A stretch of 39,727 nucleotides of DNA from JANXXV01 sp038230275 (GCA_038230275.1 JBBRNO010000048.1:1-39727), one strand, 5' to 3'; shown: positions 7,782 through 15,475, counted from the stretch's first letter. The notes: generated by a model not told the origin, from the letters alone. Program-made: numbers and translations.

Positions 7782-7984
7782 GGTAGTGGGTCCATTTGAA
7801 TGTAAATTTTTTTTAATGAAACTTGTAGAGATTCCAAACTTCGGCGCTATACTTATGTAGGTAGAGAAATCGTGGGTGTGATATGCTTCCTTGATCGTGT
7901 CAGGCAAGAAGAGTGATCCAGGAGCGGTAGCGGTCGCGAGTATCAGGGGATTTTTTTCAGTCATAAGTTCGTTCATCGAAGTTT

Positions 7985-8296
7985 TTGGTTGGCCCGGTTT
8001 CTTTGGTTGTATACGGCATGTGGTTCGTTCAGTCCTTCGCGACCGATGCGCAAAAGCGTGAGATCATCGAAATTTATGTGTTGGGTAAATCCGTCCAGGT
8101 GATTTGGCCGATCTCTGTTGTTTGTGCTTTGGCAGTGGCGGTAGTGCTAGCACAGAAACGGTACTACGACAAGAAAGTTGCCGAATTACAGAGCCAGATT
8201 GATACAGTCGCACTGGAAAAGAGTCGATTACAGGAGAGTCAAGCGCAGAAGGCACTGTCTCATGGAACGACGAACCAGGGAAAACGAAGTAAGTAA
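7985..8296 (+). CDS. Hypothetical membrane-anchored coiled-coil protein (cassette gene 1)
   Basis: A 103-residue protein I do not recognise. It has a hydrophobic segment at about 37-56 (VIWPISVVCALAVAVVLA) followed by a charged helix (KRYYDKKVAELQSQIDTVAL) with heptad-like spacing and a basic C-terminal tail, suggesting one membrane helix with a coiled coil. The start is uncertain: TTG 7985 opens the frame, ATG 8018 is an alternative, and neither has a clear Shine-Dalgarno. It lies in the foreign segment 29 bases before the second cassette gene, so the two may be co-transcribed. Confidence 0.5.
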   Translation: MVGPVSLVVYGMWFVQSFATDAQKREIIEIYVLGKSVQVIWPISVVCALAVAVVLAQKRYYDKKVAELQSQIDTVALEKSRLQESQAQKALSHGTTNQGKRSK

Positions 8297-8325
8297 CGCC
8301 GCTGGGAGGTAGTGGAAACACTGAC

Positions 8326-8865
8326 ATGCTAATCGCTGTTGTCACCTCGATATTCCTCATCGGTCTGCTAGACCGAGTCACTCGTGTTGGACGTATCGAT
8401 ATCTTGGTCATGCGCGGGCGCCAGAAATTGTTCTCGATCCGTGACTTGCTCAGAGATGGCGTAATCATCGACTGCCCGACCAAGAATAATTGGATGTTTG
8501 ATTTTTTAGACACAACGCTGACGAGGGCGGCGGACACTTTGCATCACTTTACTGCCTATAGAATCATAGGCTTTACGGTAACGGAAGCTGATGGCGAACA
8601 TCAGAATGCTGTGAATTTTTTTAAACGCGAGATTGAGCTTCCAGAAAATTCCAGGTACAAAGCAATTGCACATGCGTACGAGCGTTGTATGGGAGAATTC
8701 CTACGCGATAGGCACAGGTGGGGCGCAGTCCTAGGTCGAAGCGCAGCAGATATCACTAAATTCGCATCGGACGTGAGAATCAAAATGCGTGACAAGGAAG
8801 AGCAGGCTATCATGGCTGATCCGGAGATGTCTACGTTAGATCGATTTTGCCCGGCTAAACGGTAG
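8326..8865 (+). CDS. Hypothetical protein with N-terminal hydrophobic segment (cassette gene 2)
   Basis: A 179-residue protein without a recognised family. The first 15 residues (MLIAVVTSIFLIGLL) could be a membrane anchor or signal. The remainder is soluble and mixed alpha/beta, with a helix-rich charged C-terminal half (YKAIAHAYERCMGEF, ASDVRIKMRDKEEQ). GGGAGG lies about 18 bases before ATG 8326, far for a Shine-Dalgarno; GTGGAA is closer. Base composition is lower in GC than the host genes, matching cassette gene 1. The two adjacent genes of unknown function inside a replaced segment suggest a cargo pair. Confidence 0.6.
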   Translation: MLIAVVTSIFLIGLLDRVTRVGRIDILVMRGRQKLFSIRDLLRDGVIIDCPTKNNWMFDFLDTTLTRAADTLHHFTAYRIIGFTVTEADGEHQNAVNFFKREIELPENSRYKAIAHAYERCMGEFLRDRHRWGAVLGRSAADITKFASDVRIKMRDKEEQAIMADPEMSTLDRFCPAKR

Positions 8866-8922
8866 TTATCGGTCGTGACCCAACGCCGGACCCTTCGAAG
8901 CGTACCGCGCTTCAATGTGTTC

Positions 8923-9009
8923 AAGGCAGACCCCACCACCCTGGCCCCGAAGAAGGCCAAAAAGACCACGGCTACCGTTGTGCCCGCGCACGTGGCGCCT
9001 GTTAAGTAA
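8923..9009 (+). pseudogene. Fourth Asr-like peptide gene, 5'-truncated
   Basis: The last 28 codons and stop of the peptide gene survive (KADPTTLAPK, then a shortened basic block AKKTT, then VPAHVAPVK). The signal peptide, leader and start are lost to the foreign segment, and six further codons are missing from the basic block. An in-frame GTG at 8917 could initiate, but the product would lack a signal peptide. Its terminator is intact. Confidence 0.8.
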
Positions 9010-9033
9010 TACAGCTGTATCCGGTTCACCAAT

Positions 9034-9082
9034 CGCCTGACGGCGGCCCTGAAAAGGGCACCGTCGGGCGATTTGCTTTTTA
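9034..9082 (+). terminator. Hairpin terminator after truncated array gene 4
   Basis: CGCCTGACGG / CCGTCGGGCG stem with GCCC/GGGC inner pairing, followed by ATTTGCTTTTT. It carries the same G-U variant as copy 3 and would now end transcripts leaving the inserted segment. Confidence 0.8.
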
Positions 9083-9097
9083 CGGTCCTGGGCCTCG

Positions 9098-9237
9098 TTC
9101 ATTAACATTTCGACACCCAATCCCCCGCGAACTGGTCTGTCTCACTAGCCTTTCCGGGCTATAGAACTTTCCTCCGCAAAACCGCATGATGGAAGAGTAG
9201 AAAGCGGAGAGACAAATACCTCCGAAGGAGCAATAAT
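9098..9237 (+). promoter_or_regulatory. Array leader copy 5
   Basis: Core TAGCCT-TTCC-GGGCTA (9146-9161), followed by TATAGAAC, the closest of all copies to a sigma70 -10 hexamer, and CCTCCGAAGGAG over the ribosome-binding site. Confidence 0.6.
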
Positions 9238-9414
9238 ATGAGAAAGATCGCAATGACTTTTCTGGCAACCGCGGTTGCCGTCCCGATGATGTTTGCCGCC
9301 GGCGCGCCGAAGGCGGATCCGTCCGCTCCGGGCACCAAAATGGCCAAAAAGCACAAGAAGTCGAAGAAGACTACGGCCGCCCTTACCGCATCGCACACCG
9401 TACCGGTTAAGTAA
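9238..9414 (+). CDS. Small secreted Lys/His-rich peptide (Asr-like), array copy 5
   Basis: 58 residues and the most divergent intact copy. The signal peptide is conserved (MRKIAMTFLA to MMFAA), the linker is changed (GAPKADPSAPGTK), the basic block is AKKHKKSKK, and the tail is LTASHTVPVK. Conservation of length, signal, basic block and a C-terminal VPVK despite divergence argues for selection on the protein. It has its own leader and terminator, and sits just before the sixth leader and the efflux operon. Confidence 0.8.
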   Translation: MRKIAMTFLATAVAVPMMFAAGAPKADPSAPGTKMAKKHKKSKKTTAALTASHTVPVK

Positions 9415-9439
9415 TTAAGCCTTCCCCGTTTCCCCAAAA

Positions 9440-9480
9440 CGCCTGACGGCATCCGCACCGGGACCGTCGGGCGTTTCTCA
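9440..9480 (+). terminator. Degenerate hairpin terminator after array gene 5
   Basis: CGCCTGACGG / CCGTCGGGCG stem retained with a different loop. The T tract is reduced to TTTCTC, so termination may be partial and allow some readthrough towards the efflux operon. Confidence 0.65.
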
Positions 9481-9624
9481 TTGCAACGCACCAACCCCCT
9501 CAACTTTGTACCCGCTTGTAGCCTTTCCGGGCTATCGAAGTTCCTCCTCAATCCGAGCATCATTGTTCTTGGCAGCCCATGTCGCTGCAACGAGGATTCT
9601 GCTACACCGAAATCACGCCTCTCT
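9481..9624 (+). promoter_or_regulatory. Sixth leader copy, upstream of the efflux operon
   Basis: The hairpin core TAGCCT-TTCC-GGGCTA (9519-9534) and the following TATCGAAGTTCC match the array leaders, as does the preceding ACCAACCCCCTCAACT stretch. Downstream similarity fades, and the ribosome-binding part of the peptide leader is absent. This places the same putative promoter or RNA element before the TolC-led operon. Confidence 0.6.
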
Positions 9625-10911
9625 ATGTCTACCCCAAGATTCCTATTGCTCAGTGTGCTTGCCACCGGCTGCGTCTTCGCCCAAACGCCCGCTCCGCCGG
9701 GTCCCACCAACCCGGCTCCGATCACCATCGATCAGGCGATCCGGGAAGCCATCAATAACAACCTGGGACTGGTCGCCGAGAAACTCAATATCCCGCTGGC
9801 GCAGGCTCGCCTCATCACGGCGCGGCTGCGTCCGAATCCGGTTCTGACTGTCGACGCCGACTATCTTGACATTCTGGGGCATCGCTTCTTGCCCGATACA
9901 AACGGCGGACCGAACGAAGTAGCCGTGCGTGCCGATTTCGTACTCGAGCGCGGCAAGAAGCGCGAGAACCGCATTGCCGTGGCGGAATTGAGTAAATCTG
10001 TAGCGGAACTGGGCGTCTTGAACACCCTGCGTGGAGTGATTCTGGATGTCGAGAACGCTTTCATTGACGTGCTGGTGGCCAAAGAGACGCTGGCCTTGGC
10101 GCAGGAGAATCTGAAGGCGCTGAACGCCATCGTCGAAGTTAATACGAATCGAGTGCGCACGGGCGATCTGGCGCAAGTGGAGTTGGTCCGGTCACGGCTG
10201 GCCGCCTTGCAGTTTCAAAATGCCGCCCGCCAGGCCGAATTCCGTGTACACTCCACTCGGCACAAGCTGCAAGTGGTGATGGGCCGCAAAGCGTTCGTCC
10301 ATGGCTTCACCGTCGAAGGGGATATGCGGAAGGATGCGGAACTGATCGACATTCATCCGTTGCGGGAGCTGGCGCAGAAGCTCCGGCCCGACCTGAAAGC
10401 GATTCAACAGGATCAAGCGCGATCTGCCGCCGACCTGCGTCTGCAGATCGCCCAAGGCAAAGTGGATTACACCGTCAGCGCTGTTTATCACCACCAGGTG
10501 ATTCCGGTGGGAACCGGGAACTCCATGGGGTTCTATTTCAGCGTGCCCATTCCAATTTCCAACCGAAACCAGGGCGAAATCGAAAGGGTGCGGCTGGAAC
10601 ACAAGCAACTGGAAGCGCGCATCGACGCCTTGCGGGCCTCTATCGCCGCGGAAGTGGAAGTATCGTATGAACAATATTCCACATCTCGAAACATGGTGGA
10701 AAGCCTGGAAAAGGAGATGTTGCATCAGGCCCGTGAAGTGCGCAACACCATGGAATACTCCTACCGCCGCGGCGAAGCGTCTTTGATTGAATTTCTGGAT
10801 GCGCAGCGCGCCTACAACGACACCATCCAGAGCTATAACGATGCGCGCGCGGACTATGCCCGCAGCCTCTATCAAATTGATTCCATCTCAGGGAAGGCGG
10901 TAAATCCGTGA
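9625..10911 (+). CDS. TolC-family outer-membrane efflux protein (CzcC/CusC type)
   Basis: A 428-residue outer-membrane efflux protein. The frame is open from 9481, but ATG 9625 gives a clean signal peptide (MSTPRFLLLSVLATGCVFA), so that start is preferred although no good Shine-Dalgarno precedes it. Two OEP-like repeats are visible: each has a long coiled helix pair (ENAFIDVLVAKETLALAQEN in the first, SYEQYSTSRNMVESLEKEM in the second) and a beta-barrel segment; DAQRAYNDT is the usual end motif. The protein should form the outer-membrane exit duct for the RND pump encoded downstream. Its stop overlaps the next gene's GTG start (GTGA), indicating a coupled operon. Confidence 0.93.
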   Translation: MSTPRFLLLSVLATGCVFAQTPAPPGPTNPAPITIDQAIREAINNNLGLVAEKLNIPLAQARLITARLRPNPVLTVDADYLDILGHRFLPDTNGGPNEVAVRADFVLERGKKRENRIAVAELSKSVAELGVLNTLRGVILDVENAFIDVLVAKETLALAQENLKALNAIVEVNTNRVRTGDLAQVELVRSRLAALQFQNAARQAEFRVHSTRHKLQVVMGRKAFVHGFTVEGDMRKDAELIDIHPLRELAQKLRPDLKAIQQDQARSAADLRLQIAQGKVDYTVSAVYHHQVIPVGTGNSMGFYFSVPIPISNRNQGEIERVRLEHKQLEARIDALRASIAAEVEVSYEQYSTSRNMVESLEKEMLHQAREVRNTMEYSYRRGEASLIEFLDAQRAYNDTIQSYNDARADYARSLYQIDSISGKAVNP

Positions 10912-12065
10912 AGTTCGTTCGCACTGGCTTGATTGCGTTTTGTGCACTGCTGGCGGCTTGCGGCCATAAGGAAACCGTGGTGGAGACTGCGGCGCCTGCC
11001 GTCGTCTCGCCCGCCAACGGCGGTGAAATCGTAATTCCAGCCGATTCGCCAAAGTTGAAACAGATTCGCGTCGAGATAGTGAAGACCCAGAGTGTCCCCG
11101 CTGACGAAGTAGTAGCGCCTGGCAAGATCGAAGTCAATCCGAACCGGGTAGCGCACGTCGCACTGCCGGTGGCCGGCCGTATCACCAGCGTCCTTGAAAA
11201 GCTGGGGGATTTCGTGCAGCAGGGGGCGCCGCTACTCACCGTGGAGAGTGCTGACGTGGATGCAGCCATGTCCACTTATCTGCAATCGGAAGCCGGTGTG
11301 AATCAGGCGAAGGCGACCCTGATGAAGGCCCGGGCCGACCTGGAGCGTGCTCGGGATCTGTTCGAACACAACGCGATTGCTCAGAAAGAAGTGCTGAATG
11401 GCGAGAACAATGTCACGCAAGGCAAGGCAACGCTGGAGCAGGCTGAAGCTGTTAAGAAGCAGGCAGGCAGGCGGCTGGAGATCTTCGGCCTGCAACCGGG
11501 GCAGTTCGGCCAGAAGCTGGTGGTGCGCGCGCCCATTTCCGGGAAGGTGCTGGAAATGACCGCGGTGCCGGGCGAATTCCGCAACGACACCAACGCACCG
11601 GTAATGACCATAGCCGACCTCAGCACGGTATGGGTGGCGTCCGATGTGCCGGAAAGCTCCATCCGCTTGATTAAGATCAATGAACGTCTGGAGATTGTAC
11701 TAGCTGCCTACCCGGATGAGACCTTCACCGGACGCGTGACCAGGATTGCCGACGTGGTGGATCCGCAAACCCGCACCGTGAAAGTGCGCGCGGAAATGGA
11801 TAATTCCCGCGGCCGGCTGCGGCCTGAAATGTTTGGAAAGATACGGCACGTAGAAGCCATGGAACTGCGGCCCGTGGTCCCCGCCGGCACGGTGATTCAA
11901 GGCGACGGACAAAACGTGGTCTACGTGGAGAAATCGACGGGTGTGTTTGTGCAGCGCACCGTCACGGTAGGTCCGCGCGTTAAGAACGGTGTGGCGATTC
12001 TGCAAGGTTTGCAGGCTGGCGATCGAGTGGTAGTAGACGGTGTGATGTTACTCAAAGGGATTTAA
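10908..12065 (+). CDS. RND periplasmic adaptor subunit, lipoprotein (CzcB/CusB type)
   Basis: A 385-residue membrane-fusion protein starting at GTG 10908. It has a lipoprotein signal with lipobox LAAC (Cys18), so it should be lipid-anchored in the periplasm. Domains in order: an N-terminal barrel-sandwich half (APGKIEVNPNRVAHV, GRITSVLEKLGDFVQQGAPL), a helical hairpin (about 115-190), the second lipoyl half (LVVRAPISGKVLEM), a beta-barrel with VDPQTRTVKVRAEM, and a membrane-proximal domain ending GDRVVVDGVMLLKGI. This is the usual HlyD-type layout. It bridges the TolC duct and the RND pump. The operon order C-B-A matches czcCBA. No metal-binding His or Met cluster is obvious at the N-terminus. 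Confidence 0.94.
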   Translation: MKFVRTGLIAFCALLAACGHKETVVETAAPAVVSPANGGEIVIPADSPKLKQIRVEIVKTQSVPADEVVAPGKIEVNPNRVAHVALPVAGRITSVLEKLGDFVQQGAPLLTVESADVDAAMSTYLQSEAGVNQAKATLMKARADLERARDLFEHNAIAQKEVLNGENNVTQGKATLEQAEAVKKQAGRRLEIFGLQPGQFGQKLVVRAPISGKVLEMTAVPGEFRNDTNAPVMTIADLSTVWVASDVPESSIRLIKINERLEIVLAAYPDETFTGRVTRIADVVDPQTRTVKVRAEMDNSRGRLRPEMFGKIRHVEAMELRPVVPAGTVIQGDGQNVVYVEKSTGVFVQRTVTVGPRVKNGVAILQGLQAGDRVVVDGVMLLKGI

Positions 12066-12077
12066 GGGACACATCAC

Positions 12078-15000
12078 TTGATCGCCAAATTACTGCGGTT
12101 TGCACTCAAGCAACGGTTCATCACCCTACTGATGGGGTTGACGCTCATCGGCATGGGCATTTGGGCCTTTGGCCAGCTCAAGATTGAGGCCTATCCCGAT
12201 ATTTCAGACACGCAGGTGGTGGTAATTACTCTATTTCCTGGCCGCGCGTCTGAAGAAGTGGAGCAGCAGGTTACGGTTCCGCTGGAGCGCGCCTTGAACA
12301 GCGTGCCGAACGTGATTGCGCGCCGCTCACGGACTATCTTTGGACTTTCCGTGGTGGAGCTGACATTCGCGTACGGCACCGATGATTACTTCGCGCGGCA
12401 GGTGGTTCTTGAGAAGCTGCGCGATGCGCAGTTGCCGAACAATGTAACCCCCACACTGGGACCGCTTTCCACACCCATCGGGGAATTGTACAAGTATGTG
12501 ATCGATGCCGGCCAGAAACCCGACGCGATCCGCTTGCGCGAGTTGCAGGATTGGGTGGTTGAACCGCGCTTCCGGCAGGTGGATGGCGTGGCCGACGTGG
12601 TTCCGTTCGGCGGCTTGATCAAGCAGTATCAGATTGAGATCGATCCGCTGGCTTTGGACAAATACAACCTCTCCATCGCGGTGATTGCGCAGGCAGTGGA
12701 CGCCAATAATCAGAACGCCGGCGGCGCGCTTCTGGACAACCACCAGCAATCGATGGTGATCCGCGGTGTGGGCCAGATTGAATCCATCAGCGACATTGAA
12801 AACATCGTGATCTCCGCCACCAAGGGCGTACCGGTGCTGGTTCGCGATTTAGGACGCGTCACAATAGGCGCTGCCCCGCAAACCGGAATCTTCGGCGTGG
12901 ACGACCGCAACGAAGCAATTGAAGGCATCGTGCTGATGCGCCGTGGCGAGAATCCGACCGAGGTACTGAAGGGGATCAAAGAAGCAGTCGAAGATCTGAA
13001 TGCGAACCGGCTTCCCAAGGGTGTGAAGCTGCGGCCCATCTACGATCGCACGGATCTGGTGGATAACACGCTCGGCACGGTGACCCACACGCTGATGGAA
13101 GGTTTGATCATCGTGGTGACGGTGCTGATTCTATTCCTGGGCAGCGTGCGAGCCGCGCTGCTAACGGCAATCACCATTCCGCTCTCGTTGTTGTTTGCCT
13201 TCGTCTGCATGCACTTCACCGGTATCCCGGCAAACCTGCTGAGCCTGGGCGCACTCGATTTTGGAATCATTGTCGACGCCACGCTGGTGATGGTGGAGCA
13301 TATCGTTCATACGCTGGGGCAAGAGAAGAAGGACCGGACCGGCCAAAGTGTAGTCTCAGCCGTGCGGGAGGCAGCGCTGGAAGTAGAGCGGCCTATCTTC
13401 TTTTCGCTGATGATTATCATTGCCGCCTATATTCCGCTGTTCACGCTGGAACGGGTGGAACGCCGCTTGTTCACGCCGATGGCATTCACGGTTTGCTATG
13501 CGCTATTGGGATCCATGTTGCTGGCTTTGACGTTAATTCCCGCGCTGGCTACTTATCTGTTCCGCAATGGATCCAAGGAATGGCACAACCCGGTGCTGCA
13601 GTGGCTGGAGGTAAGGTACGCGCAGATCTTGAAGCGCGTGGTGGTCAATCCCAAGCTGGTGGTGGCCGTATCGGTGTGTGTTGTGGTGGCTGCCTTCGGC
13701 ATCGGCACGCTGTTGGGCTCGGAGTTTCTGCCTCAGTTGGACGAAGGCGTCATCTGGGTGAGGGCGAACTTGCCGCCAGGCATTTCATTGGAGAAATCGT
13801 CGCAGGTAGCTTCGCAGATCCGCACCATTCTACGCCAGTCGCCGGAAGTAAAGCTCGTAGCCTCGCAAACCGGTCGAAACGATTCTGGAACGGACCCCTA
13901 CGGTCCCAACCGGAACGAAGTGTTCGTGGCGCTGAATCCGTACGATACATGGCAGGGCGGTAAGACCAAGGCGCAGCTGGTGGAAGAATTCTCGAAGAAG
14001 CTGCGAAACCAGGTTCCAGGCGCTTCGTTGAGTTTCACGCAACCGATCATCGACAACGTGACCGAAGCGGTCACCGGATCGGCGGCGGATCTGGCAGTAA
14101 TCATCGGTGGAGGGGATCTACAAGTGCTGCGCGCCAAAGCGGCCGAGACGCTGGAGATTATCAAGAAGGTTCCCGGGGCGGCCGACAGCGCCATTGAGCA
14201 GGAAGAAGATCAGGCCCAGTTGCGAATTCAGGTAAACCGCCAGGAAGTGGCGCGCTACGGTATCAATGTGAAAGATGTGGAGGACGTGATTGAGCTGGCC
14301 ATTGGCGGGCGGGCGGTGAGCACTATGTTCGAAGGCGAACGCCGGTTCGATATCACCGTGCGGTACACGCCGGAATCCCGAATCGATCCCAGCGCGATCA
14401 GCAAGATTTTGATTCCGACTCATGATGGCGGACGCATTCCGTTGTCGCAGCTTGCCGAAATCAAAGTGGTGACGGGTGCCAGTATTATTGCGCGCCGTGA
14501 GAATCGCCGCCAGATTACTGTCAGAACCAATATCCGCGGCCGCGACCAGGGCAGCTTTGTCGCCGAGGCGCAGCAGAAGTTCGATGCGGCGATTAAGTTG
14601 CCCGCCGGCTATCACGTGGAATGGGGCGGCCAGTTTGAAAATCTGGAGCGCGCGCGAAAACGCCTGACGGTGATTCTGCCAATTACCATTGCCATTATTT
14701 TCGTGCTTTTATTCTTCATGTTTGGCTCCACGGTTTACGCCGGACTTGTCTTGTTGAATGTGCCATTTTCCCTGGTAGGCGGCATTATTTTTCTGTATAT
14801 GCGTGGAATCAATCTCAGCGTGTCGGCGGCGGTGGGGTTCATTTCTCTGTTCGGCGTCGCGGTGATGAGCGGCGTATTGGTGGTAGCCGAGATTAACCGG
14901 CTGCGGCGCAGCAATCCTGGAATCACCGTGGCGGACGCCGTGGTGCAGGGGTCCATCGCGCAGATGCGTCCGGTGTTGATGATGATCATGGTGGCGCTGT

Positions 15001-15164
15001 TGGGTATGGTGCCGGCTGCCCGGGCGAGCGGCATTGGATCGGACGTGCAGCGGCCATTGGCCACGGTAGTTGTGGGCGGATTACTGTCCACGCTGCTGCT
15101 AACTCTGCTGGCGCTGCCGGGTTTGTATGCTCTAGTTGCGGGAAGGAAAACGGGAGAGCCATGA
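12078..15164 (+). CDS. Heavy-metal-type RND efflux pump (CzcA/CusA family)
   Basis: A 1028-residue RND transporter of normal family length. TTG 12078 is the likely start, 12 bases after the adaptor stop. It begins with a membrane helix and EAYPDISDTQVVVITLFPG, characteristic of the heavy-metal branch. The fourth membrane helix reads DFGIIVDATLVMVEH, with D394, D400 and E407 at the same spacing as the proton-relay residues of CzcA. The protein should export a metal cation (or another small solute) from periplasm or cytosol using proton motive force. The motif variant (DAT, and H after VE) does not let me choose between Zn/Co/Cd, Ni or Cu/Ag. A four-base overlap (ATGA) couples it to the DUF190 gene. 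Confidence 0.95.
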   Translation: MIAKLLRFALKQRFITLLMGLTLIGMGIWAFGQLKIEAYPDISDTQVVVITLFPGRASEEVEQQVTVPLERALNSVPNVIARRSRTIFGLSVVELTFAYGTDDYFARQVVLEKLRDAQLPNNVTPTLGPLSTPIGELYKYVIDAGQKPDAIRLRELQDWVVEPRFRQVDGVADVVPFGGLIKQYQIEIDPLALDKYNLSIAVIAQAVDANNQNAGGALLDNHQQSMVIRGVGQIESISDIENIVISATKGVPVLVRDLGRVTIGAAPQTGIFGVDDRNEAIEGIVLMRRGENPTEVLKGIKEAVEDLNANRLPKGVKLRPIYDRTDLVDNTLGTVTHTLMEGLIIVVTVLILFLGSVRAALLTAITIPLSLLFAFVCMHFTGIPANLLSLGALDFGIIVDATLVMVEHIVHTLGQEKKDRTGQSVVSAVREAALEVERPIFFSLMIIIAAYIPLFTLERVERRLFTPMAFTVCYALLGSMLLALTLIPALATYLFRNGSKEWHNPVLQWLEVRYAQILKRVVVNPKLVVAVSVCVVVAAFGIGTLLGSEFLPQLDEGVIWVRANLPPGISLEKSSQVASQIRTILRQSPEVKLVASQTGRNDSGTDPYGPNRNEVFVALNPYDTWQGGKTKAQLVEEFSKKLRNQVPGASLSFTQPIIDNVTEAVTGSAADLAVIIGGGDLQVLRAKAAETLEIIKKVPGAADSAIEQEEDQAQLRIQVNRQEVARYGINVKDVEDVIELAIGGRAVSTMFEGERRFDITVRYTPESRIDPSAISKILIPTHDGGRIPLSQLAEIKVVTGASIIARRENRRQITVRTNIRGRDQGSFVAEAQQKFDAAIKLPAGYHVEWGGQFENLERARKRLTVILPITIAIIFVLLFFMFGSTVYAGLVLLNVPFSLVGGIIFLYMRGINLSVSAAVGFISLFGVAVMSGVLVVAEINRLRRSNPGITVADAVVQGSIAQMRPVLMMIMVALLGMVPAARASGIGSDVQRPLATVVVGGLLSTLLLTLLALPGLYALVAGRKTGEP

Positions 15165-15475
15165 CGCCACCAACCAAGATGCTGATGATCTTTGTGGATG
15201 AATCCGACCAATGGGGCGATTTGTCGCTCTACGAAGCCATTCTACGGCGGCTGGTGCAATTTGAGATTTCCGGCGCCACCGTGCAGATGGGCATCATGGG
15301 TTTCGGCAGCCACCACAGGATCCACCGCAAGCGGCTTTTCGGCGTCTCGGATGATCGGCCAGTCACCATCATCGTAGTGGACGACGAAGACAAACTGCGG
15401 AAAGCGATCCCCGAAATTCGCCCGCTAGTCAAGGAAGGATTGATGCTCCTCACCGACGTGGAAGTGATTCCATAG
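15161..15475 (+). CDS. DUF190 family (PII-like) protein
   Basis: A 104-residue protein of the DUF190 family, recognisable by a start strand (MLMIFVDESDQWG), LYEAILRRLVQFEISGATV, GIMGFGSHHRIHRKR and DRPVTIIVVDDEDKLRKAIP. DUF190 proteins have a ferredoxin-like fold related to PII/CutA. They are often encoded with transporters, where a signalling or regulatory role is suspected but not established. Here the gene is the last member of the efflux operon, overlapping the RND stop codon by four bases, which supports a function tied to the pump. The GFGSHHRIH segment is rich in histidine and could contact metal; this is speculation. Confidence 0.88.
   Translation: MTPPTKMLMIFVDESDQWGDLSLYEAILRRLVQFEISGATVQMGIMGFGSHHRIHRKRLFGVSDDRPVTIIVVDDEDKLRKAIPEIRPLVKEGLMLLTDVEVIP

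Larger units (their letters stand above)
7782..8922. mobile_element. Foreign ~1.14-kb segment replacing the 5' part of array unit 4
   Basis: Unit similarity ends at about 7781 in the leader and resumes at 8923 inside the coding region of the fourth peptide gene. About 125 bases of the unit are missing and 1141 bases of unrelated sequence take their place. The segment is visibly more AT-rich than its surroundings and holds two plus-strand genes without recognised homologs. A perfect inverted repeat GAAGCG-TACCG-CGCTTC (8897-8913) lies close to the right junction. I found no transposase, terminal inverted repeats or target duplication, so the mechanism is unknown. 'Mobile element' describes behaviour, not a family. 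Confidence 0.55.
6481..9480 (+). repeat. Tandem array of five ~405-bp gene units
   Basis: Five direct repeats, each made of a leader of about 140 bases, a 58-codon gene and a hairpin terminator. Units begin at the TTCATTAA motif at 6481, 6886, 7289, about 7692 (degenerate) and 9098. Spacing between start codons is 405 and 404 bases for the first three copies; unit 4 is interrupted by a foreign segment. Similarity extends through non-coding parts, so whole units were duplicated rather than only the genes. A sixth leader without the gene precedes the efflux operon. Confidence 0.9.

Noticed and set aside
6421..7976. Repeated minus-strand hydrophobic frames (FLAFLCFLAIFGAGVVGS-type) across the small-peptide array
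   Set aside because: They repeat only because the units repeat; they are antisense to the peptide genes, lack ribosome-binding sites and change boundaries between copies, whereas the plus-strand genes keep exact length.
7782..8922. Classical IS element as explanation of the foreign segment
   Set aside because: Neither gene resembles a transposase, and no terminal inverted repeats or target-site duplication could be found at the two junctions.
6481..9480. CRISPR-like or VNTR explanation for the array
   Set aside because: Repeat units are ~405 bp, each with a gene and terminator; there are no short direct repeats with unique spacers and no cas genes.
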